A stretch of DNA of 64,000 bases from Megalonaias nervosa (Eukaryota > Mollusca > Bivalvia > Unionida > Unionidae). The notes beneath the pieces were generated by a model that was not told the origin of the DNA, made no database searches, and worked only from the letters and a program-made list of their open reading frames with translations. The translations under genes and the position numbers were made by a program. The DNA lies in the NCBI GenBank assembly GCA_016617855.1, contig JAECUM010000843.1:124001-188000 (forward strand), written 5' to 3'. Below are positions 26,733-39,978 of this stretch, in pieces. Every line of letters begins with the position of its first letter. The stretch's first letter is position 1.

Positions 26733-27986
26733 CTGGAAATAAATAAAATAGGCATAAACAATGGATCATAATGTACATGTGAATGTTATTTCCAAATATA
26801 AACGGTCACATTTTAAAACCTGCATCAGCATAAACGTATAAGGGTGTAACTAATATTTATATATAGCCTTCACAGATATAATGTGTTATGCATACCTATA
26901 TTTGTAACTCCTGGTATATAATTTTATCTATTTTTATAATTCTTATTCATTGCTCTGATGTGTACAGAATATCTTTATTTCAATCTGGCCTATGTGACTT
27001 AAGATTAGTATTACATAGCATCTATAAATAGATGTTTACGTATGTGTTGACAATTAGTAATAATAATCCTAATAATAAGACCTAAAATGGCACCTATGGC
27101 ATAGTTTCTCAGTGACTGATAGGATATCAATGTTTCAAGAATCATTCTTTCGCTTCCCATTGGTTGTGCTAGATTATGTGAATGTGCTTAATTCGGCATA
27201 AAATCAATAGTGATTGTCACATGGGGTCTATTGTGAAGTACAGTCGCAATATACATTGTATATAAGGAGAAAGTTAAGCAATCAGATTCATTCCGATTTT
27301 TGAAGTCATTCACACTTACTGTCTTCCTGATGTAACTCTGCAAACATATTTTACGTTGTACTGAAATATTTTTTGAGAGGAAAAACATTTGCTTGGACAG
27401 TTCAGTGGAAGCAGAAAGTGCTCTTTATTTGGACTATAATATTATGCTGGAACTGTTAAAAATTATTCAAACAAATTCTGGACAACACCATCTTGACAAC
27501 GACATGGTTCTTAAATTTCCAGTATTGAAATTTATAAGGAACTTTTCATTCATTTAGGACTTTCATAGACCATCATAAAGACTAGTTTGGATTTACTTCA
27601 TAATTCTGTAAGTTCCTCTCACATTTTTCATTTATAACTTTCATAGTCAAATTGTTTGTTGAGTTTTATAAAACTTGTTGATTTTGCTTCTTTTCTGTTA
27701 CTTAAGTTTGTGACCATAGAGTCATAACAAATGTATGGGTGTAACTAATATTTATACATAGCCCTCACAGAGATAATGTAATAATAATAATAATAACCCT
27801 CACAGAGATAATGTAATAATAATAATAATAATAATAATAATGCTTTATTTATAGAGGGTGACTCATTAGTCAAGGACTATTCTCCCTTGAGGCCCTCTTA
27901 AGGAGAGTTTAACAATGCACATTATATGAAGATAGCAATAATTACTGTTTATTTTAACATGTTTAGTATTAAAATACTAAATTCCA

Positions 27987-30868
27987 TTATCTATTAGAAA
28001 CACATACATGCTCATGATATCTCTTCTTAAATACTCTAATATTTTCAGCAGATTTTACATGTAGTGGAAGCTTGTTCCACAGAACTGCACCAGAGTATTG
28101 GAAGCTCTTTTTAAATTGCTTTGTTCTTGGTTTTGGTGCTAGAAGGTTTCCATGTGATATTGATCTCAACTGGTATTGTGTTGAAAAAGGCCTGAATAAG
28201 TCCTAAAGATACTCTGGTTCAGTTCCATGTAGACATTTATATAAAAGAACTGCCTTTTGAAAATCTATCCTGTCATATATTGTGAACCATTTGAGTTCTG
28301 TAAATAATGCTTTTGAGGGATGATCAACAGACGCATCTAAAATTATGCGTGCTGCTCGTTTCTGAAGTTTACAAATCCTGTCAAGCTCAGATTTAGCACA
28401 GTTTCCCCAAACATTTGAACAATAATCCATTGTTGGAAGAATATATGACTTGTAATACAGATTGCAAGTTTCCATAGGTAAATATTTCTTGATTCTGCTG
28501 AGTAGGGCAATTTTGGATGACAGTGTTTTACAAAGCTTATCAGTATGGTCATTCCATAATAAACTATTATCTATGGACACACCTACAAACTTTTCATGTT
28601 TGACATTTTCTAACAGATGATTATTTATTGCAAGAGATAGTTCTTGGTTCCCTGACTTGTGTAGCTTTTGTGATGTCCCCAAAATCATACATTTTGTTTT
28701 ACCTTCATTATTTACCATCCTATTTTGTTGTGCCCAGTTTTGGACTCTAATAAGGCCCGAGTTTAATCTCATTTGGATAACTTGGTATCTGAACTAAATG
28801 TATACAAGGTTGCATTGTCTGCAAACAAATCTGTATTTGTGGATTCATTATTTAATGGTAGATCATTGATATAGATAAGGAAGAGGAGAGGGCCTAAAAC
28901 TGAGCCTTCAGGGACACTTGAATGAATAGTGCAAGTTTGAGAGCTAATATTGCCAATGCTTACTTGTTGAGACCTTCGGTTTAGGTATGATCTAAACCAG
29001 TTTAAAGAAGGGTTGTCGAAACTGTAGCAGTTCAACTTTTGCAGCAGAATTTCATGATCAACAAGATCAAAGGCTTTCTTGAAGTCAAGGAAAACAATCC
29101 CAGCCATATGTCCATTATCCATTTCCTTCTGCCAAAGATCAATTAATTTGGTAAGTTCTGTTTGGCATGAATGGTACTTTCTAAATCATGATTGCGCTTC
29201 ATGAAATAGAGAGAATGTTTCAAAAAATTTATAGACCTGAATGGCTACATGCTTTTCAAATAATTTTGACAACACAGGTAGAATTGATATTGGTCTGTAA
29301 TTTCCTGGATCCTCCTTTTCTCCTTCTTAAAGATAGGTGTAACCTTTGCACATTTCAGTGTTTCTGGAAAATTACCACTCATTATACTTAAGTTTATGAT
29401 ATACATTAATGACTTTGTTATTACTCTTGCAGCAATTTTAAGAATTTGTGGACCAATACCATCCAATCCAGAGGATTTATTAATATTCACCTTAATTAGC
29501 ATATCAAAAACATCAGCTTCATTAACATTAGCTATTGAAAAATAATTTATCAACAGGAATTTTAGCTCTTATAAATGATAGAAGAGCATCATGTTAAATT
29601 GGGATGTTAGTCTGGTTCTGAATACTGTTACTGTAGATGTTATGAAGAAATTGTTGAACATTTCCACAATGTCTTGTACAGATGTTGCTATATCCTCATT
29701 GTGCTTAAGTCTAGCGGGAAAACAACTGTTCTTGGGTGGGTTCAGCTCTTTTAGATGCTTCCACAATGACTTGGTACTCTTACTTTCTTCAATAGCCTGT
29801 TTATAGTAGTTCTCTTTTGCCTTATCTATCAGGTGCCTAGCTTTATTCCTCCATTTTCTATAGATTTCATGTCTTTTTTCTTATGGAAATTATCTCTTAG
29901 GTGCCTAGCCTCACTGATCTCTGGGGTAATCCACTTGGGTGTAATTTGGTGTTTAACCCTTTTTTGTTTTAATTTGAGCATGCTTGTCTAAGGCTGCATT
30001 GAACATCCAATACCATTTGTCTAAGGCAGTGTTGACATCAGCTATATTGCAAACTGATTGGAAGGGTTTGCAAACTAAATCATTTAAGAACATTTCCTCA
30101 TCAAATTGTTTTAAGTCCCTGTATTGAATTTCAATGTGTTGACCATTTTTAGATGATTTCGAAAGATGTCTAGTTATACAGACTGGGTAGTGGTCACTCA
30201 GTGCGTACACTGGCACATTAATTTCACTTATGTTTTCAGGTTTATTAGTATAGACATGATCAATGATAGTAGCACTTTTATCTATTACTCTAGTTGGGGT
30301 GTTAATTAATTGAGTAAAGTTATAAGTTTCAAAGTTACTTATCCATGTTAATGGTGGGGTTTTCATGTAGTCAATGTTAAAATCACCTAATATGATAGTT
30401 TCTAAATCTTCCTTTAGTAATCCCTTTTGAATTTGCACCTCAAAATCTATCAATCCGATCAGCTGTGGAACTAGGTGGCCTGTAAACTGAACATAAGAGT
30501 ATTGGTTTTGATTGTGCAAGGGTTACCTCAATCCAGATACTCTCTACCCCAATATTCTCTTGATCAATACGTCTATTATAACTAATGGAACTGTCTACAC
30601 AGAGAAGAATACCCTCACACCCCATGGATTCCCTATCTTTTCTTTCAAAGTTGAACCCCTGTATTTGGAGAGCCAAATCATCAATAGCATCTGAAAGAAA
30701 GGTTTCATATAGACCAAGAATAATGACTGATCTAGTCTGCTGTAATATTAACTTAATTTCATTCAGTTTAGGGAGGATGTGTTGAATATTTAGGTTGATT
30801 ACTTGCAGACTTCTTTTGAGGAGGCCAAAGTCATGACAATTTTGATCAGAGGATTGATTTTCAGACAT
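27987..30868 (-). pseudogene. LINE ORF2: APE endonuclease and reverse transcriptase (broken)
   Basis: The N-terminal part (30868 to about 29953) is an apurinic-type endonuclease: LQVINLNIQ at the start, SVYRPP, then LGDFNID, and LSDHYPV near its end. It is frameshifted around 30450. The RT part (about 29553 to 28203) shows KSSGLDGIGP, then LDFKKAFDLVDHEILL, VPEGSVLGPLLFLIYINDLP and FADNATLY. The usual catalytic FADD is FADN here, and the usual PQGSVLGP is PEGSVLGP, so the polymerase should be inactive. The C-terminal segment (FQYSGAVLWNKLP, 28169-27987) is typical of CR1/L2-group ORF2 ends. Further frame breaks lie near 29553, 29240 and 28200. Confidence 0.9.
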
Positions 30869-30877
30869 GGTGGTATG

Positions 30878-33800
30878 CTATGTATTGTTTTTAGGCTTGA
30901 CCGATTTCTTTACACCTTGATTATTTACATAAACACATGAAGAAGATAACATACAAGATCCATCTGTTGCACTATGACCACAAGGAGTGGATACATGAGA
31001 ATGTTCAATATGAGACTGATTTACATACCTACAAGAAGACATTGATATATTAGACAGTTGAGGAGCCTCAGATGGAGAAGTAACTTGAACAGTATCACAT
31101 AGTTATTTACGTGTTAACAAGTTCCACTTTGTACACAAATCATAGTACCTGAAACCTGTTCATAGAATTATAATTATTACATTGAAAAGTATACACATAT
31201 TCTAATGCATTTTGTTGCTGGATATCAGTTGCACAGGCCTGTAAATCATTGCCTTCTACCTACTGGTATGTGCACAACTTTTGCTTATGTCCTAGTTCAT
31301 TACAAAGATGGCAGTGAATCTGTTTTCCATGCAGACACTGCTGTGTTACATGACCATGCTCTCCACAATACAAGCAGTTTTCTGACTCATGCCTAACCCC
31401 TTTTATAAGTCTTATGTACTGGTCTATATTCTCAAGGAACAAGGCAGTACCTCTGTTGGACAAGTGGATTCGGTCTCGTTGGTATAATTGTTGGTGCACT
31501 CGATTATCTTTGAAGAAGGTCCTGTATTGCGGAACAAAGAGTATTTGGAAATTCTCACACAATGTACTTAAGGTATCATTTAGTGGAGTCATAGGTACAT
31601 CCCTTCTTGGCAGTAGACCTGAGATGATTATTTTACACTCTGTGTTTTTGGACCTGATGGCATACAACAAGCTTTCATAATCATCCTCAATGCCCTTTAA
31701 AGATTGGCCATTACTGTAATTATTGCTACCAATGAAAAGAATTACAGTATGATATAGTGACATATCCATTTCCAATATTTTTTCTGTAATAGTATTAATA
31801 GTTGCACCTCTGTGGGTTTTTACGTCAGTTTTATATAATCCTCTTGTTCTTACTCTTTTGATTATTGATGATCCTATGAGAAGAGATCTATCTTTAATTA
31901 TGTTGCTGATTTTGACAAGTGGGGGCTTCAGATGTACTGCATAGACTTCTTGATTTCCATGACTGAACTGACTGAGAGTTTGGTGACTGCTGTATTTAGT
32001 ATTTGTATTTAATTTAGCTTCATGCTATGGGTAATTGGAGGTTGTCTTTTGAGCAGTTCCTTCTGTACCTGGATTTGATGTTGAGTGAGACACATGATGG
32101 TCAGTGTTTACAGTATGTGCATTAGTTGTTTTTTGGCTCTGCCCATCTGATACCTGAAGAAGAGACTCATCCTGTTTAATTGGTGAGGTTGCATCTGTTT
32201 GTGTGTATATTGATTTTTTTCTAATAGCTGGTTTTGGTATGGTCTGAGTGCCCTGACATGCTCTTGTGTTTTTGGTCCTTTGACATGTCTGTGTATTGTA
32301 TTGTCTGGGTTTCCTGGTACACTTTTTTGTACCTGGTTTATCCATTTGAATGTTGTGTAGACTCTTTGATTTTAATGCAAAGAGAACTTGTTCTAACCTT
32401 TCTACTTGGGCCTGGAGATTACCTATCATTACTGAACACTGCATGGAGGTGCAAGTCTGGTTATGGATTCCATAGAACTCAAAGGAATTTGTTACCCCTA
32501 TCATAAACTGGTGTAGTCCACAGTGATTGCAATCTGGCTTACTTCATGTAAAGCTGTGTTACTGTTGACTAGATTTTGAGATCTGTGGGCTTCAGGGATG
32601 GATGTTGAAGCCCTTGGCTGAGAGGTATGTTACGTGTTTAGGCTCTTACAAAAAGTAAGAAGAAAAGAGTGAAGACAACAAGCTTTGTAAAATTTAACAA
32701 ATAATTTATTTCCCTAAAAAATAAGGTAAAAATGAGAAAAAGAACTTACAGTTTTACGAATCAAATCCAAAATTAATCCAAGAATTAAAAAACAGAAATC
32801 CTATTATTAAAAACTCCTAAATGAATCTGAGTTCGAGTCCCGATGAAATTCAAAATGGAAGGCGATGACGTCTGTTGCAACCTTCAAAGTATTGTTGTAT
32901 CAACAGTTCCTTGTTGAATCACAGAAAATAATATTCCAGTTTTGAATTCTGAATAAATTTCAGTGAATGTCTTTGTCCAAGAATTCTGTATGAGCACTTG
33001 TACATTTCCAGGGAAAAGAATCTCACTAATTCCATAAAATAGAATTTCAACTGACCATTGTCACAACAAAACACCTTTAAGTGTCAAAGGTTTAGAGCCC
33101 GGACTGAACTATCTTCTATCAAGACAACAGTTAAACACCAATTTAAGACTATACACCAATTTAAGATGCAAAACAGATTCCCGTATGAGGGTCACATGGT
33201 CATCCTTCCAGAACAACATAGAAGCTTTTTACATGCCTAACATCACATACTCCCAGTATGGAATTAACTGAAATCAATGGTTCTTACTCTTGGAACGAAT
33301 TAAAAAAAAAAAATTTTAAAAGTTGTTTACCTGATTTCTTAATCAAGGTCAGCAACTAGATAGAGTGGTTCTACTACTGGTTGTTTAACAGTAAAATAAA
33401 AAAAGGTCAGGTCAAACAGAACTGAATTAATTTTCTGGACAATTTCAAATCCAGTAAATAAAGTTACATTACAATAACATGTAATGAATTTTAAAACAAT
33501 TTAAAAATAACAAACAAATAATTAAATTACATATACATAACAGGTAATTAATTTCAAACTAGTGTTATCTTCCATTTGCTGACAGGTGTTGATAAAATAA
33601 TTTACCCATTCTGTACAGCCTGGCTCTTGTACATGAATTTTACCAGTTGTTATGTAGAGAGTTACTGTGGCAGAATCTGTATCTGTGGATTTATAGATCA
33701 GTCCATTATGTGAGTGTCCCTGCTGGAAGTGTAGATTCTCATCCAAGAATTTCTTAATTGTTGGAATCTTTTTCGAGTCAGCTGTGATTGTTATACTCTG

Positions 33801-33935
33801 CATATTATGATGGATTTTAAGAAAGCTTGGAACTAAAGAGGAGGAGTCAGCCATGTTTGATTTTGGTGTTACACAATCTTGGTAGGTTGAATCTATTTCA
33901 AGTGAATAATTCTGTTCAGTATTGAGTGTGTCCAT
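30878..33935 (-). pseudogene. LINE ORF1: SGNH-esterase-like and CCHC zinc-knuckle protein (interrupted)
   Basis: The start at 33935 opens an N-terminal domain to 33522 with TVTLYITTGKIHVQEPG, a pattern I associate with ORF1 of invertebrate CR1-type LINEs. Between 33521 and 32505 no frame is open, so an insertion is possible. The frame resumes at 32504 with a Gln/Thr-rich low-complexity part containing a short coiled stretch (IGNLQAQVERLEQVLFAL). After a TAG at 32025 come LLIGSSIIKRV, FIGSNN and DRIHLSNRG, the blocks of an SGNH hydrolase. Two zinc knuckles follow: CLYCGEHGHVTQQC and CHLCNELGHKQKLC. The tail ends with TAG at 30878, ten bases before ORF2. Confidence 0.8.
32505..33521. other. Non-coding gap inside LINE ORF1, probable insertion
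   Basis: About 1 kb with no open frame on the LINE strand separates the two ORF1 parts. The ends near 32627 (tgttacgtgtttaggc) and 33235 (gcctaacatcaca) are roughly inverted, hinting at a TG...CA-bounded insertion, but I found no target duplication. Confidence 0.4.
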
Positions 33936-34254
33936 ATTCTTATACCATTTAAGAGATCCTCTTGGGTAAATCCTGAAAATGAATCTGATGAATCTGATTT
34001 GAAAAATGAGTAGATCTACTGAGACAGTGAAGAAGTGGCCATATTTGTTTTACTGTTCTTTTGTCTGAACATGCAAAAGTGCAAATATGTACTTATATCC
34101 ACAGATTGAGCTTACTAAGTTACCCTGACACTTTATGCACAGCCTAAATTAGTTGCTGGTAGCACTTAGAACTAGTATATTTTCTTCTGTACAGCTGTAT
34201 TTCCAAATGTTTCAGGAGCTGGTTAAGAGTCTCATACTATGGCAGCCATTTTGT

Positions 34255-34940
34255 CAAGGAGTGAACTAATATTTATACATAGCCTTTACAGACATAATGT
34301 AAGGGTATAACTAATATTTATACATAGCCTTTACAGACATAATGTAAGGGTATAACTAATATTTATACATAGCCTTTACAGACATAATGTAAGGGTATAA
34401 CTAATATTTATACATAGCCTGCACAGACATAATGTAAGGGTATAACTAATATTTATACACAGCCTTCACAGACATAATGTAAGGGTGTGATTAATATTTA
34501 TACATAGCCTTTACAGACATAATGTAAGGGTGTTACATAGCCTTCACAGATATAATGTTAGGGTGTAACTAATATTTATACACAGCCTTCACAGACATAA
34601 TGTAAGGGTGTTACATAGCCTTCAAAGACATAATGTAAGGTTGAAACTAATATTTATACATAGCCTTCACAGACATAATGTAAGGGTGTTACATAGCCTT
34701 CACAGATATAATGTTAGGGTGTAACTAATATTTATACATAGCCTTCACAGACATAATGTAAGGGTTTTACATAGCCTTCACAGACATAATGTAATGTTGA
34801 AACTAATATTTATACACAGCCTTCGCAGATATAATGTAAGGGTATAACTAATATTTATATAAGGGTGTTATTTATACACAGCCTTTGCAGATATAATGTT
34901 AGGGTGTAACTAATATTTATACACAGCCTTCACAGAGATA
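34255..34940. repeat. 45-bp satellite array (taagggtataactaatatttatacatagcc...)
   Basis: About fifteen head-to-tail copies, full or shortened, of a 45-bp unit containing aactaatatttatacatagcc and cacagacataatgtaaggg. Single or partial units with the same core occur at about 26845-26885 and about 27734-27815, the latter touching the LINE 3' end. Confidence 0.92.
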
Positions 34941-35900
34941 TGAAGGCATTAAGGAAAGTTAATTTTAAACTTCCCAAGTAATGAATGATACTGAGGATTA
35001 TTATTATGTGAAAAGTTGCATTCTCAAAATTTTGTCATGTTGTCTGGCAATGACCATAATGTTTGGAGACTTCTGACTTCAAACTCATAATCTGACAAAT
35101 GAGATCAATGGCATAATCTGAGGTTCAAAATAACAATGATTCTGCCATAATCAGAATGGTTGGCATCTATGTATCAGCATATTCTATAAGAGCCTTTCAG
35201 TTGATCTTAGGGGTCACACTAATCAGAGTATGACAGTCAAACAGTCATACCCACAATGCTTTGCAGAAAATTACCTTGAACAGCTCTGAATGTCATCAGC
35301 TACAAAATTCACTTCCAAAGAAAGTAGAATTCATTCAACTGTAAACATTAACTGTTGACCTTTCCTTTTATCTGGTCAAAAATTAGTATTTTAAATTTGA
35401 TGAACTATTTTTCAGAAAATGATGATGTACCAATTTGACTACTTTGAAATTTGTCTTGTTTTATAAGGAAAAGGATATTACTATTGCACAGCTTGTTCTG
35501 TCTAGGAATTTTCAAGATGGTGGAAATAAATCTGGGCTGTGATGACAATGCACAGATAAGTCCACTGTGCTCTATATTAACTGTGAACATCAAATTTCTT
35601 GCATGCTATTCAATATGCATTTAGTTACTAATATCAAGTAAAATGTTCTGAATAAATATCAGACATTGATAATGGACAAGATTTTCTTGCCAAACTTCTA
35701 TATGGCACTCCCCAGTAAACAAAACAAATGCTGCAAGATTTTCTTTCAGTGAGATAACTATCATTAAAAAGGAAAGTCCTTGTTCCAGCTGACACACATT
35801 ATGTGTATTTCTAACACAACCAACAAACAAATGTTTTAATTCAGTACATAATGTTTTCATTATTGAATCCAGCCAACTTTCCATTACACATAAGACTTAC

Positions 35901-36066
35901 TCATCTTTGACTTTTGACGACTGATATCCAAAAGCGATGAAGTCTGCTGCTCGACCAGATCCCTGCAATGCCAGAACTGGAATATCTTCACTGACTGATT
36001 TCCAGACCGTTTTCATCGTGTTAACTCCTCCTTCAACCACTATCTTCACCACTGGCAAATCCACAC
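35901..36066 (-). CDS. TRPM2-like exon a (SLOG domain end)
   Basis: A 166-nt exon with acceptor tttcatgcatgtag and donor gtaagtct. It begins with two bases completing a Gly/x codon and ends with two bases carried into exon b. It encodes VDLPVVKIVVEGGVNTMKTV, then ALQGSGRAADFIAFGYQ. Family knowledge: VP.V..V.EGG..T...V......P.....GSGRAAD..A is the last part of the TRPM SLOG (LSDAT) nucleotide-binding-like domain. The previous exon should carry the HTHFILVD-type block. I did not find it between here and 64000, so it may lie beyond the viral element or outside the window. Confidence 0.93.
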
Positions 36067-39000
36067 CTACATGCATGAAAGACATAAGAAATTAGAAACA
36101 GATAAGGGGTAACCCATGTTTGATGAATACCTGAGGACTACTGATGACAAACTATTTAACATACAGAGTGCATAGATTTCAAACTCATTTGGACTTCAAT
36201 CAGTTTATAATTAAAGGAATAAATTCACTAAATCCCAAGCTGTATAACTCAGTTTCAGTGAATATGTAAAATACAACACAGCAAATTCAAATTTAAACAT
36301 CTTCATTTGGCATCTACTAATTAGCGTTACAAGCAAAAATATTTCTGCAGTCAGATGTTCTTCAAATACAGTAGGTACAATATTGCACAATTTTACATAT
36401 CACTGATTTTTCTTGTGTTTCTTTTGATGAAAATGCAGGAATAAAATCATCCTGATCATCAATGCATGTGAGAAAGTATCTATTAATCCCAACCAGATGC
36501 TCATTCAACTCCACAATATGACTGGACAAAACATGTACAACAGTTTAACCACTATGTCCCACTTCCCTGAGCTAAAAATATCATACGAAACAATGCACAA
36601 CCACTATGTCTCACTTCCCTGAGCTAAAAATATCATACGAAACAATGCACATGACCCCTCCTGTTACAGATCAAGTCCCTCCTGTATTCTAAGTGTTGTG
36701 TATTGGACTTGTGAAAAAAACAAAATAGATCAACTGTGTTGACCTAATTTCCTCGTCAAAACCTTGAGTAATGACATGTCATGCTTATTATAAACCTTAT
36801 GAAAGACAACCATAATAAACTGTCTTGACCCAGCTAGGGCACTATTTGTAGATCTGTCATCTTTGAAAAGATGTCTCCTTACTTGTCTAAAAAGCTAGAC
36901 AATAAATTTTCTGTACACTGCCAAGTACATGACACATGAATAGGGAACAATATTGCATATATTTCCGTTCATTTTGTATTTTAATTAGAACTCACTAGTC
37001 CTTCATGAATAATAATGAGATATTTGTGTGTTTCATGTCTCCTGCTGATACATCCTAATGCATGAGTTGATAAACATACAGACTGGTACCCAAGCATCTG
37101 TTTGACAATGAGGCAAATGGAGGGGATTACAAACTTATTAATGTGCCTAACTGAATATTCTTCACCCTTAATGCAAGGTGATTATTATTTCAAGGAAATA
37201 ATTTAGAAATGTGCATGCTGCTGATTCCACTGGTATATGGACTGGTTATCTTCTGTAATTATAATGCATCCATTGTAGTGTGACACAAACTAATTATTGA
37301 ACTTAAAGCTGCTGTTTTAAGAGATAAAAACTGTAGTTACAGAAAAACAGAAAATATCTGGTATTTTATCTTGGTATATAACAGGACCTAGAGAAACTTT
37401 TGCCTTGAATGAAATGGAATCAGAAATTTTAGTAAACAAAGAGACCAATTTTAACTGAAGTATGAACTATTTAGAGAGACTAAACACAGAAATTATAATT
37501 TTGAAATAGTGTTGGTGTATTTCTTATGTTTTTGCAATTGGTTAAAACATTTTCAAATTTTCAAATAATGTATGACCCTTGTGTGCAAGTTGGTGCAAGT
37601 GGGACTGGACACTGCCAAGTGAAATTTTTATAGCCACTTGTGTTGCGCCCATGTCTGAGAAAATGGGTACTTTTAGCCATGTGCAAGGATATAATGAACA
37701 AGGGCATTGCCTGTAGATAATTGGAGAAAAAAAATTAAAAAGGCATCCTAGCTAAATACAAAGTTAGACTTTTGATACTACTGTAAATTTACTATTTTTC
37801 ATGGGGTATCAATTTTTGTGGAATCTGTGTAAGCTGCAACCACAAATTTATTTACGTAAGTTTGATATTTACCTACTCTAATGGGACTATTATTCATCAA
37901 ACTAAAAGGAATTCAAGGAAAATACTGTATTTCATGTATTTTTGCATACCATCTAATTTTTCAAACAGAGTCTAGCTATAAAATAATAGTTATTTAAATG
38001 TATCCTATTTTTTCATACATAACATGTTGCATTTTTCAGAAAAACCTTTAAATTATTGTACATAAAAGTTCTACTAAGAAGATTTGTCAACGTGTTAAAA
38101 TTGGGAAGGTTCTCATTTCAAACAGCTTTGAAAATATGCCAAGGTACGATTTAGATATGTCCAATCATAAAAGTATTGTTTTGCTAAATGCATCATATAA
38201 ATGGTGTTTAACTTTGGGTAAATTCTTAGTGAGGCAAATAATAATGAAAAGAGATTAAGAAATAAAAGAATCACTATTTATAATTGCACAGAAAGGTCAT
38301 TTATCATTTTATTTATTAATTTTTAACCATAATTTTATGTTTTTTTGCTTGAATCAAGAAGAGAAGTTCACATTTCAAATGGCTTTGAAAAAATTCTGAT
38401 GTACAATTTAGATACGTCAAACTACATATGTATTTTTCTGAGCATGTGTTTGGTATAATCCCAAATGCAAAACAACTGTTTGTTGCCTCAACTGAAACTT
38501 ATCCAATTGGTTATTAACTTCCCATAAATTTGTAACTGAGACATCAAATAATGAAACAGGAGATTAAGAAATCAAAGAATCACCATTTATAATTCATTTC
38601 ATTCTTTTATTACTTTTTAACAAAATATTTTGAAATTTTCTTTATTTGAATCAAGAAGTTCACATTTCAAATGGCTTTGAAAAAATACCAATGCACAGTA
38701 TAGACAGGTCAAACTATGATTACATTATTTGCCGAGAATATGTTTCATATAACACTAAATGAAAAACATAACTATTTGTTGCCTCAATTAAAACTGCCCC
38801 GAACTATCTGTTAATTTCGCGTATCACAATGAATAATGAAACAGGAGATCAAGAAATAAAGAAAAAATCATGCAGAAAGGCCTCTAATCATCTCTTGTTG
38901 AAATGGCAATTCTGTTAATTGAGAATCTACTTTCATGTATTGATCAAACCTTATTTGTCTTCTTTATTGGTGAGAAAATACAATGATTGATGCACAAAAT

Positions 39001-39744
39001 CTCTTTCTGTCATTCCAATATGTACTGCTGCATGTTTATTAATAACTGGAAAAAGGCCTTTACTGTAAATATCCTTAAATATTATTGTTAATTTGCTCTT
39101 TATAGTCACTGTAACAAAGCACCAGGTACAATTTAGAATGAGTTCAGAAGCCCTCTGATGTTTTCTTATCCAACAAAAATTATATCTCAGTGCATTCTAA
39201 AGTGAAAACCACAGATCATTGGTCAATTAGTCTTATTGTTTCATTATAGCCATACAAATACAAAATATAAAAGCCTTGTCATTTTCTACTGTAAATCTGA
39301 AAGCCACTGACTTTGTTAAATTGATTCGTATATACAGTATACTATCTTTTAAGTGCTTGTGCTGTTTTGACTGGGCTATAATTAACATTTTATTGTGAAT
39401 CTATTCTACCATACACCCCTCTATTATTATCTTTATTGGCGAGTACAAATGACAGGTGATGCATATTATTGCTTGTCCTTATAATATCTGCGGAGTGGAC
39501 AATGACCTTGATAGCACTTTGACAGATTTTCATTTCCCTAAAGATAGCTTTATTTCCCTATTGGTAACCTTGCTGAATTGACCTCTTCTGTTGAATCTTG
39601 TCCTCTGTCTGGTTTCAACTGGAATAACCTGGCCAAAGGTCTAAGCATATTTAATTAGCATGTAAATTACATACCCATGTGATTGTTGTGACAATGTATA
39701 TCATAATTAAAACAAGAATGAATCATTGATTCAGAGGTGTTAAT

Positions 39745-39782
<38 letters not shown>

Positions 39783-39941
39783 GTCACCTAGTACGTGAGG
39801 AAGTTAACAATCGTCAGGTACTGAAAATACAGATTACAATCAACCTAAAACCTTTCTTTCTTCTCTTTCTCCAAAAGCTACATATAAAAACCACCCTGAA
39901 TAAATATAGTTTTGCACACTGATACAACATTGTTTCATCTT

Positions 39942-39978
<37 letters not shown>

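Larger units (their letters stand above)
27815..34250 (-). mobile_element. CR1/L2-clade-like LINE, degenerate, with ORF1 and ORF2
   Basis: Minus-strand retroelement of about 6.4 kb. Its 3' end is an (ATT)n tail (27815-27842 on the plus strand as aat repeats) preceded by a short 3' UTR. ORF2 carries an APE endonuclease and RT, and ORF1 carries an SGNH-esterase-like domain plus CCHC knuckles. Both are broken by frameshifts or stops. It lies in the intron between exons a and b of the channel gene, in the same orientation as that gene. Copies of the same 45-bp satellite unit lie beyond both ends. The exact 5' end cannot be fixed by eye. Confidence 0.85.
3761..36066 (-). other. TRPM2-like cation channel gene (internal part, six exons)
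   Basis: Seen: six exons on the minus strand (35901-36066, 26576-26732, 18648-18720, 16375-16481, 11599-11733, 3761-3823), each with AG acceptor and GT donor, and with matching codon phase at all five junctions. Together they give about 233 residues of one open frame. Family knowledge: the motifs EGGVNT, GSGRAAD, AILYALLK, ALAWNRPDIARNEIF and DFVQLFLDCGVS follow the order of the TRPM N-terminal SLOG/melastatin homology region. The AWNRPDIARNEIF block is closest in my memory to TRPM2. TRPM channels are tetrameric Ca2+-permeable membrane channels, and this region forms the cytosolic ligand-sensing part. Pore, coiled-coil and any C-terminal NUDT9 domain are outside the window, as is the 5' end. 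Introns reach about 9 kb and are full of transposons. Confidence 0.88.

Noticed and set aside
32234..32506. Plus-strand frames across the LINE (also at 31.4, 30.5 and 29.6 kb)
   Set aside because: They are antisense shadows of the LINE ORF1 and ORF2 coding strand.
34255..34940. CRISPR-like array
   Set aside because: Units are contiguous tandem repeats without unique spacers and the genome is eukaryotic.
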